Assembly: GCA_030043175.1 (NCBI GenBank)
Contig: JASHYD010001053.1
Coordinates: forward strand, 1 to 11,079
Length of the DNA stretch: 11,079 bases
Origin: Xanthobacteraceae bacterium
GTDB taxonomy: Bacteria; Pseudomonadota; Alphaproteobacteria; Rhizobiales; Xanthobacteraceae
Direction of reading: 5' to 3'
Under the pieces are notes generated by a model. That model made no database searches. It saw only the letters and a list, made by a program, of their open reading frames with translations, and was not told where the DNA came from. This document shows, one piece after another, positions 6,026 through 11,079 of this stretch. A program made the position numbers and the translations under genes. Numbering within the stretch: position 1 is the stretch's first letter; the number at the start of each line of letters is the position of its first letter.

Positions 6026-6375
6026 GGGTCGGCTATACGGCCGTCCCAGTGGACCAGGACCGCTCAGAGCGCCGGCCCGAATCGAAGCATCAAGTGGCTT
6101 GTGCTTGCTGCATTCGAGTGCGTGGGCAGTATTGATGACATCATCGTGAATGTCCGGAACCGGACACAGTGGGCCCGCATTAACGAGCGCTAGGTCCCAC
6201 TTTTAAAAGCCTGAGGCGGAGCTCCCCTAAAGGTTCTGCCAGTCAACTGCGATCCCGGAACTCGAGGCTAGAATCGCCCGACAATCGCGATCGAGAGGTT
6301 ACATCCTATTGGGTTGTCACAAGCATGCCTGCATCGATCGACGTCCGCACATTTACCTGGGCTTAGGAGGTATTT
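6026..6375. other. 350-base intergenic region before the membrane-protein cluster
   Basis: No gene is supported here. It holds a 16-base inverted repeat at 6151-6166 (listed separately), two GGAAC words (6156-6160 and 6257-6261) and a strong ribosome binding site AGGAGGT just before the next gene. The first GGAAC is followed by CATT one base further than in the EcfG consensus; the second has no fitting -10. I therefore do not call a promoter. No clear terminator for the ABC gene was seen. Confidence 0.5.
6151..6166. repeat. 16-base inverted repeat TGTCCGG-AA-CCGGACA
   Basis: Perfect 7-base arms around a central AA, lying 210 bases upstream of the DUF883-like gene. It contains a GGAACC word. 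It may be a regulator's operator site, a hairpin at the end of the ABC transcript (no T-tract follows), or chance. Confidence 0.5.
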
Positions 6376-6807
6376 ATGGATCAGACCAAGGCGCAAGGAT
6401 CATCGAAGGACGGTGGCTCCGCCGACGGCGTACGGGACTCCGTCGCAAGCTCAATAAACCGGGCTAAGGAAGCAGTGAGTGCGGCGGCGTCAGATGCAAC
6501 GGAGGCGGGAAGCGATGCTCTCAAAGCGCTACAGAGCGATTTGAGCGAGCTCAAGGAAACCGTCGCTAAACTTATGTCTCGGGCAGGCCACGAGACCGCT
6601 AAATCTGCTCGTGAAATCACTGGGCAGGTTAGCACTGCGGCGAGCGACATCGTCGAGAAGGGGGTGAACGTTGCTTCCGCAGCAACTGACCAAGCCAAAA
6701 CCTTGGCCACGGAGTTGGAGAACACCGCGCGTCGCAACCCGCTTGGTGCTCTCGCCGGCGCGGTGGTTGTCGGGGTTCTGATCGGCATGATGGGGCGGCG
6801 CAGCTGA
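6376..6807 (+). CDS. DUF883 / ElaB-YqjD-like membrane-anchored protein
   Basis: A 143-residue protein. Residues 1-115 are hydrophilic, rich in Ala, Ser, Asp and Lys, and predicted long amphipathic helix (repeating SxAxDATEAGSDALKAL and TAASDIVEKGVNVASAAT patterns). The C-terminus ends with RRNPLGALAGAVVVGVLIG then MMGRRS, one membrane helix at about 122-140 framed by basic residues. This tail is the hallmark of the DUF883 family (ElaB, YqjD, YgaM), some members of which bind stationary-phase ribosomes to the inner membrane. An AGGAGGT site 6 bases before the ATG supports the start. The stop overlaps the next start (TGATG), so the two are very likely co-translated, as with yqjD and yqjE in enterobacteria. 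Confidence 0.8.
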   Translation: MDQTKAQGSSKDGGSADGVRDSVASSINRAKEAVSAAASDATEAGSDALKALQSDLSELKETVAKLMSRAGHETAKSAREITGQVSTAASDIVEKGVNVASAATDQAKTLATELENTARRNPLGALAGAVVVGVLIGMMGRRS

Positions 6808-7529
6808 TGCTATTCAAACTTCTGAAACTATTTGGAATCGATCTTCCCGCCCGAATGGCAGAGGTTCGCATTGACGTCGAAGAGCGTTTTGACCTTGCGA
6901 AGGACAGCGTCGAGCAGGCGGCCCAAACAGCACTCGTCTTGGCGCTGCTGTTTTTTCTTGCCGGCCTGGCGGCGCTCTGCGCTTTCGGCGTCGGCCTGAT
7001 TGCGCTCTACAGTTGGGTGTCGAGCGATTACGGCGAATTCTATGGACTTGCGTCAATCGGCGGCGTGCTGCTCTTGATTGCAATTATCGTGTTCTCGACC
7101 GCGATCAGCAAAGTGAATTCGTGGCGCAACGAAAAAGCCCGCCATGTCGCAGCAAAGAGACGAGACCTTGCTCAAATCCATGCGCAACGGGTTGCGGCTG
7201 CAACGAAGGCCCTTGAGGCGCCGAAAATCCCACCACCGCCTGCTCCCCCGCAAACATTGGAAGCGGCCGCTGCGAGTGATTTGATCGAACCCTTGATATG
7301 GGCTCTCTCCAGCACGATAAAGCTTCCCACTATGGGAAATCCCTTATCGGAGGAACTTTTCGCCCGTTTGCGAAGCTCTGCGGCGGGCGTTGCCGGTGAG
7401 AGCGTTGAGGCGGTCGTTTGCGCCGTCCGCGATGGTCGCCGCCCGCAACAGTTTGCTGCTCTGGGCGGGGCAATGTTTATGGGTTGGTTCCTGGGGCGCT
7501 ATAGCCGGAGCAAAAATCTACGTTTTTGA
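6807..7529 (+). CDS. YqjE / holin-superfamily III-like inner-membrane protein
   Basis: A 240-residue protein starting at the ATG that overlaps the upstream stop (TGATG), which argues for translational coupling. Residues 1-40 are an amphipathic, charged N-terminus (MAEVRIDVEERFDLAKDSVEQAA). Two membrane helices lie at about 42-68 and 79-101, the arrangement of the YqjE / putative Actinobacterial Holin-X (DUF1469) group. A basic helical segment (105-135), a proline hinge PPPPAPP (142-148), a soluble part and a third weakly hydrophobic segment at 217-231 (GGAMFMGWFLGRYS) follow. The last part resembles the C-terminal anchor of DUF883 proteins, and the protein is longer than usual YqjE (about 130 residues). 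Its role is probably envelope stress or partner of the preceding protein; despite the family name there is no sign of phage lysis genes nearby. Confidence 0.7.
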   Translation: MLFKLLKLFGIDLPARMAEVRIDVEERFDLAKDSVEQAAQTALVLALLFFLAGLAALCAFGVGLIALYSWVSSDYGEFYGLASIGGVLLLIAIIVFSTAISKVNSWRNEKARHVAAKRRDLAQIHAQRVAAATKALEAPKIPPPPAPPQTLEAAAASDLIEPLIWALSSTIKLPTMGNPLSEELFARLRSSAAGVAGESVEAVVCAVRDGRRPQQFAALGGAMFMGWFLGRYSRSKNLRF

Positions 7530-7547
7530 ACCAAAAATCCTTCTAAC

Positions 7548-7552
7548 GGAGG
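7548..7552 (+). promoter_or_regulatory. Ribosome binding site of the DUF3309 gene
   Basis: GGAGG (in ACGGAGG) lies 5 bases before the ATG at 7558 and only 2 bases before the ATG at 7555, so 7558 is the preferred start. It lies just after the stop of the holin-like gene, which suggests one operon. Confidence 0.65.
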
Positions 7553-7557
7553 CGATG

Positions 7558-7716
7558 ATGTCGCTCGGTACGGTGCTGCTGATTATCCTGATCCTGCTTC
7601 TGTTGGGAGCCTTGCCCACTTGGCCGTACAGCAGCGGCTGGGGCTACTATCCCTCCAGCGGCCTCGGGTTGGTCGTGCTCCTCCTTGTGATCCTCTTGCT
7701 CGCAGGCAGAATTTAG
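7558..7716 (+). CDS. DUF3309 family small hydrophobic protein
   Basis: A 52-residue protein beginning MSLGTVLLIILILLLLGAL, then PTWPYSSGWGYYPSSGLG, then a second hydrophobic stretch LVVLLLVILLLAGRI. Two membrane helices with a PTWPYSxxWGYYPSxGLG turn are the exact layout of DUF3309, widespread in alphaproteobacteria and Burkholderia-type bacteria. Length is normal. A longer frame is open upstream to 7390 but overlaps the previous gene and lacks family character. It lies 28 bases after the holin-like gene. Function is unknown; probably an inner-membrane stress protein. Confidence 0.9.
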   Translation: MSLGTVLLIILILLLLGALPTWPYSSGWGYYPSSGLGLVVLLLVILLLAGRI

Positions 7717-7775
7717 CGTGGAGATCCGACTTCTTGCGAAGCAGTCGTGCCGATGCGCAATAACCTCTTGCCATC

Positions 7776-7800
7776 CCCCAGCAATCGGCCGGCGCTGGGG
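7776..7800 (+). terminator. Possible weak terminator hairpin after the DUF3309 gene
   Basis: CCCCAGC (7776-7782) and GCTGGGG (7794-7800) form a perfect 7-pair stem with an 11-base loop, followed by only three T residues. It lies 60 bases past the DUF3309 stop and 27 bases before the next start. It could weaken read-through into the YihY-family gene. Confidence 0.45.
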
Positions 7801-7826
7801 TTTCGAGGTAGCCTCAAGGTAAAAAC

Positions 7827-8693
7827 GTGACAGTGCTTTCTGAAATTTGGAAGCTTCTTAGAGAAACGGTTCTTTCCTTTATTGCAGATGAAGCATTGAG
7901 CCGGGGGGCCGCGATCGCGTTCTACACGGTCACGTCGATTGCACCGGTCCTGCTAATCGTGATTGCCATTGCGGGGCTCGTGTTCGGTGAGGACGCCGCC
8001 GAAAATGCCATTGTCGCGCAGCTGAGCGACCTGATGGGGCCGCAAACCGCCGAAATGTTGCAGAGCGCCGTGGCGAGTGCAGCCAGCAAGTCCTCCGGCA
8101 CCGTTGCCACAATCATCGGAGTCATCACGTTGATCGTCACCGCGTCCGGCGTATTCGGTGAAATGCAGTGTACGCTGAATGCAATATGGAAGGCTGAACC
8201 GAAAAGTATGACTGTATCGCATCTGATCCGTGCTCGTGCTGCCAGCCTAGGCCTCGTCGCTGCACTTGGCCTTCTTCTCATCGTATCACTGGTGGTGAGC
8301 GCCGCGCTTACAGCATTCGGCAACTATCTGGACTCCATTCTGCCATTTGGGAGATTGCTTTTCCCAGCAATGAACTTTCTCGTTTCGTTGTTGCCTATCT
8401 CCGCTCTATTTGCGGTGATCTATAAAGTATTGCCTGACCGGCACATCGAATGGTCCGACGTCGTCGTCGGTGGTGTCGTTACGGCGGTCTTATTCAATAT
8501 CGGGAAGTCACTCATTGGCTGGTATATAGGTAGCAGCGCTATCGCATCGAGTTATGGCGCTGCCGGAGCGCTGATCGTCCTCCTCCTCTGGGTTTATTAC
8601 TCAGTTCAACTGTTCTTGCTCGGAGCGGAATTCACCAGAATCTATGCCAACCGCCATGGTAGCAAGCAAGCAGAACCCGTTGCGGCAGGCTGA
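7827..8693 (+). CDS. YihY/BrkB-family inner-membrane protein
   Basis: A 288-residue protein with about six membrane helices (near 30-52, 93-112, 138-162, 180-202, 212-232 and 245-268), the usual size and layout of the YihY/virulence factor BrkB family. Family signatures are visible: ALSRGAAIAFYTVTSIAPVLL (residues 23-43), ASGVFGEMQCTLNAIW (106-121), a DRHIEWSDVVVGG segment (204-216) and SYGAAGALIVLLLWVYYS (242-259) followed by QLFLLGAEFTRIYA. The function of the family is not settled; it was once called ribonuclease BN by error, and BrkB was linked to serum resistance. The start is a GTG with AAGGT 7 bases before it. Its neighbours DUF3309 and the PerM-type permease suggest a shared envelope role. 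Confidence 0.9.
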   Translation: MTVLSEIWKLLRETVLSFIADEALSRGAAIAFYTVTSIAPVLLIVIAIAGLVFGEDAAENAIVAQLSDLMGPQTAEMLQSAVASAASKSSGTVATIIGVITLIVTASGVFGEMQCTLNAIWKAEPKSMTVSHLIRARAASLGLVAALGLLLIVSLVVSAALTAFGNYLDSILPFGRLLFPAMNFLVSLLPISALFAVIYKVLPDRHIEWSDVVVGGVVTAVLFNIGKSLIGWYIGSSAIASSYGAAGALIVLLLWVYYSVQLFLLGAEFTRIYANRHGSKQAEPVAAG

Positions 8694-8865
8694 CATACAA
8701 CCGATCAGACGAGTAAAAATGGCTTCTACGAGCGCCACGAAAACTCACAGCAAATCTCTCAACAAGAGCTTTAGACCGCGATCGCATTCAATCACGACCC
8801 ATTGTCGGTGAGGCCCTTCTGGGCGAATAAAGCTCCCCTGCACAAAAAACTGGTGACTGAGTTAT

Positions 8866-8870
8866 AGGAG
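8866..8870 (+). promoter_or_regulatory. Ribosome binding site deciding the PerM-type start
   Basis: AGGAG is 2 bases before the ATG at 8873 and 8 bases before the in-frame ATG at 8879. The second spacing is normal, so translation probably starts at 8879 and the first two codons belong to the leader. Confidence 0.6.
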
Positions 8871-8878
8871 ACATGATC

Positions 8879-10705
8879 ATGTGGCCCGGCAATGCGTCAA
8901 GCCCGACCGTGAATGCCGCTGCAGGCCTCATCGTCATCGCCCTTGTAATCTTTGGGCTCTATGTCGGACGCGATTTACTGATCCCGCTCGCGCTGGCCGG
9001 AATTCTCAGTTTTATCCTCTTCCCTGTAGTGCGCCGCCTGACTAACTGGGGCATTCCGCAAGGGCTCGCAGTGACGTTAGTGGGGACCGCACTGATCGCA
9101 GCTGCGCTGGGCGGCGCTGCCTTCGCGGGGCGCCAAGTTGCCCAACTGCTGGAGGAAGTGCCGCAACACGAGACGAACTTACGCGAAAAGGCGCAGCACG
9201 TACATTCGTTGCTCGGAGGCAGTGGGATATGGCAGCGAACCATAGAGACTTTGCGCAACGTCGAGCAAGAAGTTCACGACCCGGAAATGGAGAGCAAACC
9301 GCTGAAGATTGAAGTCGCAGCAGATCGGCCTTTGTCAGTTTTCCTGGAATATACACGATCCACGCTTCCGTCTATCGCCACAGCGGGTCTGTCACTTATC
9401 ATCACGATATTCATGCTGCTCCAATACAGCGAATTGCGCGATCGTGTTGTCCGGTTGATGGGAGTCGCTGAGATCGGCCGTTCGACTCAGGCATTGAACG
9501 AGGCAGGTTATGACTTGGCACATTTCCTGCTGCTTCAGACAGGTCTGAATATGTCGTTTGGCGTGTTCATCGGCATTGCATTGTGGCTGATCGGCATTCC
9601 GAGTCCGGGGTTGTGGGGGGTAGTAGCTGCGCTGATGCGATTCGTTCCCTATGTGGGCTCGGCGCTCGCCGCGATATTTCCCATTGCACTTGCAGCCATG
9701 ATCGATCCAGGGTGGTGGATCCTCATAGAAACGGCTGCAGTGTTTATTGGGGGCGATATTGTTGTCGGGCAATTCATCGAGCCGCTTCTATTCGGGTCGC
9801 GGACGAGCCTGTCCTCAATAGCGGTGGTATTCGGAGCGGCGTTTTGGACCCTATTGTGGGGGCCGACTGGCCTAGTTCTGGCGGTGCCGTTGACTTTAAT
9901 GATTGTTGTTTTTGGCCAACACGTTCCTCACCTGGAGTTCCTGCATATTCTGCTGGGAAACGAACCGGTGCTTGAGCCGCACCAGAAACTTTATCGCCAG
10001 CTGCTGGCCGGGGACACCATAGAAGCCGCAAAGGACGCGGAGCGCTCGTTAGAGCGGAACGGATATGAAAAATACCTCGACGAAACAGTTATCGAGTGTC
10101 TGCAGATGGCGTCTATTGATCGCCAACGCGGGGTGCTGGGCAAAGAGCAGTTGGAGGATCTCAACACTGTTCTGCCGGAGTACATTGCCCAGATCAGGGA
10201 ATTGCTAGATTTCAAGCATGAGCAGCGGGCCGCTAAGATCGGACACGGCGAAACAGCTCCGCCGATCAAAGCTGCAACGGCCGTCGTTATAGCAGGACGC
10301 GGCATCATCGATCACGCCGCGGCGGAGCTCATTGCGGATGCGATTCGTTCCGAACTCGGGATCTCGACACAATGCCCGTCCCTGGGCGGATTGACGGGAA
10401 TCAGCGCTGCCGCGAGAGGCGCGCACGACTCGGAAACCGATATAGTAGTTCTAGTTTCGGTAGGCGAGGTCACGGGACCACAGCTGGATCTGCTGGTCAG
10501 TCGAGTGAAACGTGTATTCGAGGGATCAGCCATTGCGATTGGATATTGGGGCGGGTCGAAAAATGCGGTATCGCTTCGGAAGGCGCCCGACGGAGGCCTC
10601 ATCTTTCCGGCAGACACGGTAGATGCTCTTGTGCACACCGTCGGCCGCATTGCCGACGAGCGAATGACGAATCCGCGCCGACCGCCTCCACTTAAATTAG
10701 TGTGA
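8879..10705 (+). CDS. AI-2E / PerM-family permease with long C-terminal soluble extension
   Basis: A 608-residue protein from the preferred ATG at 8879 (610 from 8873; residue numbers here count from 8873). The first 365 residues form the AI-2E transporter (PerM, YdiK, TqsA) membrane domain: two N-terminal helices (15-55), helix 65-85, a soluble segment with coiled-coil character (88-155), then helices near 168-184, 218-240, 244-276, 280-300 and 312-350. Family motifs include GIPSPGLWGVVAALMRFVPY (241-260), GPTGLVLAVPLT (330-341) and FGQHVPHL (347-354). Residues about 365-610 form a cytoplasmic extension not found in the short members (about 350 residues). It contains a helical part (365-455) and an alternating strand/helix part: AATAVVIAGRGIIDHAAAEL (467-486) and TDIVVLVSVGEVTGPQLDLL (522-541), suggesting a Rossmann-like fold. 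Members export AI-2 or other small molecules, or act as antiporters; substrate here is unknown. It is 185 bases after the YihY-family gene. Confidence 0.88.
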   Translation: MWPGNASSPTVNAAAGLIVIALVIFGLYVGRDLLIPLALAGILSFILFPVVRRLTNWGIPQGLAVTLVGTALIAAALGGAAFAGRQVAQLLEEVPQHETNLREKAQHVHSLLGGSGIWQRTIETLRNVEQEVHDPEMESKPLKIEVAADRPLSVFLEYTRSTLPSIATAGLSLIITIFMLLQYSELRDRVVRLMGVAEIGRSTQALNEAGYDLAHFLLLQTGLNMSFGVFIGIALWLIGIPSPGLWGVVAALMRFVPYVGSALAAIFPIALAAMIDPGWWILIETAAVFIGGDIVVGQFIEPLLFGSRTSLSSIAVVFGAAFWTLLWGPTGLVLAVPLTLMIVVFGQHVPHLEFLHILLGNEPVLEPHQKLYRQLLAGDTIEAAKDAERSLERNGYEKYLDETVIECLQMASIDRQRGVLGKEQLEDLNTVLPEYIAQIRELLDFKHEQRAAKIGHGETAPPIKAATAVVIAGRGIIDHAAAELIADAIRSELGISTQCPSLGGLTGISAAARGAHDSETDIVVLVSVGEVTGPQLDLLVSRVKRVFEGSAIAIGYWGGSKNAVSLRKAPDGGLIFPADTVDALVHTVGRIADERMTNPRRPPPLKLV

Positions 10706-11079
10706 TAGGCAGTACTTGGAGAACGGGTGGCGCTGACTCACCAGTTGATGGTTCTCAGCGCAGATAGTTCGCTTGATCGTGGCAGCAAGGTTGCCGCATC
10801 GCCGCTATTGTAGCCAGCGTCACGTCCTGCGCGCCTTGGCCGGTCGGTCGTTTGCGTTGGGAGATCGTAGAACGCTTTCGGCGCGTGCGGAGATACTCGA
10901 TCGCCGCTCGTTGCGGAGCGTTCGACTGAGTCGACGCATGAAATGGATCGCCGATGCCACCTGCGAGGGCAACAGGAACGAGGTGACACCTCGCGCTCGC
11001 GATGCTGAGGCTTACCTGCAATGCCTAGAGCGGATTCCGGTCATGTTTGTTAACAAGCGTAGCCAGCGTGGCTCAGAAA
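10706..11079. other. 374-base region at right edge without a supported gene
   Basis: It holds the hairpin at 10730-10761 and an 11-base direct repeat GTAGCCAGCGT (10810-10820 and 11059-11069). Frames on the minus strand (10738-10989, 10755-11021) start with rare codons, have no ribosome binding site and no family character. A plus-strand frame from the ATG at 10938 (MKWIADATCEGNRNEV...) stays open to the edge for 47 codons and could be a gene start, but no family or ribosome binding site is recognised. Confidence 0.5.
10730..10761 (+). terminator. Hairpin just after the PerM-type gene, possible terminator
   Basis: GCGCTGA (10730-10736) and TCAGCGC (10755-10761) form a perfect 7-pair stem, extended inside by ACC/GGT. 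It lies 25 bases past the stop codon. No T-tract follows, so it may be a Rho-assisted end or a transcript-protecting hairpin and not a classic terminator. Confidence 0.4.

Noticed and set aside
6257..6282. Second GGAAC upstream of the DUF883-like gene
   Set aside because: No GTT-like -10 at the right distance.
6807..7529. Phage lysis holin, hence a prophage remnant
   Set aside because: The family name is historical; there is no endolysin, integrase, capsid or tail gene nearby, and the pairing with a DUF883-like gene matches the cellular yqjD-yqjE arrangement.
10738..11021. Two overlapping minus-strand frames of 83 and 88 codons at the right edge
   Set aside because: They begin with GTG and TTG, have no ribosome binding site, no signal or domain, and an Arg/Ser/Thr-rich composition typical of non-coding frames.

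Overview
The window looks like chromosomal or accessory DNA of an alphaproteobacterium of the Rhizobiales, most like Bradyrhizobium and relatives. This rests on recognised families (DUF1236, DUF3309, CsbD, a DUF883/ElaB-like anchor protein, a COG4307 metallopeptidase) and on promoter-like sites of the alphaproteobacterial general-stress sigma factor type (EcfG: GGAAC, 16-17 bases, cGTT). No database search was possible, so taxon and family calls are from recognition only. No rRNA, tRNA, CRISPR array, transposase or phage gene was seen.

Left part (1 to about 4025), minus strand. A zinc-ribbon metallopeptidase gene runs off the left edge (1125 to before base 1). Upstream of it lies a row of small stress/envelope genes: a frameshifted His/Lys/Ala-rich gene (1494-1293), a secreted DUF1236 protein with a 19-residue tandem repeat (2661-1873), a CsbD-family gene (3000-2794), and a small membrane-protein gene broken by one frameshift (3618-3245). 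These small genes share a CGGAGG ribosome binding site. Three EcfG-like promoter sites point leftward: at 1667-1643 (before the His/Lys-rich gene), 3066-3042 (before csbD) and 4025-4001 (about 380 bases before the broken membrane gene). The 1641-1667 site is symmetric and reads as the same promoter on both strands. A clear intrinsic terminator (1821-1791) closes the DUF1236 gene.

Right part (4118 to 10705), plus strand. A fused ABC transporter (YddA / Rv1819c / BacA-like type) is followed by a 350-base gap holding a 16-base inverted repeat. Then comes a compact membrane-protein cluster: a DUF883-like anchor protein overlapping a YqjE/holin-superfamily-like protein (TGATG overlap), a 52-residue DUF3309 protein, a YihY/BrkB-family protein, and an AI-2E/PerM-family permease with an unusual C-terminal soluble extension of about 240 residues. 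The last 374 bases hold a hairpin just after the permease gene and no gene I can support.

Taken together, this reads as an envelope/general-stress gene cluster: one ABC exporter/importer and many small or medium inner-membrane and periplasmic proteins, several probably under EcfG control. Two of the small genes are decaying or carry assembly frameshifts. I do not see a defence, secretion or biosynthetic system. The most novel points are the symmetric promoter, the permease extension, and the two small genes broken by one frameshift each.
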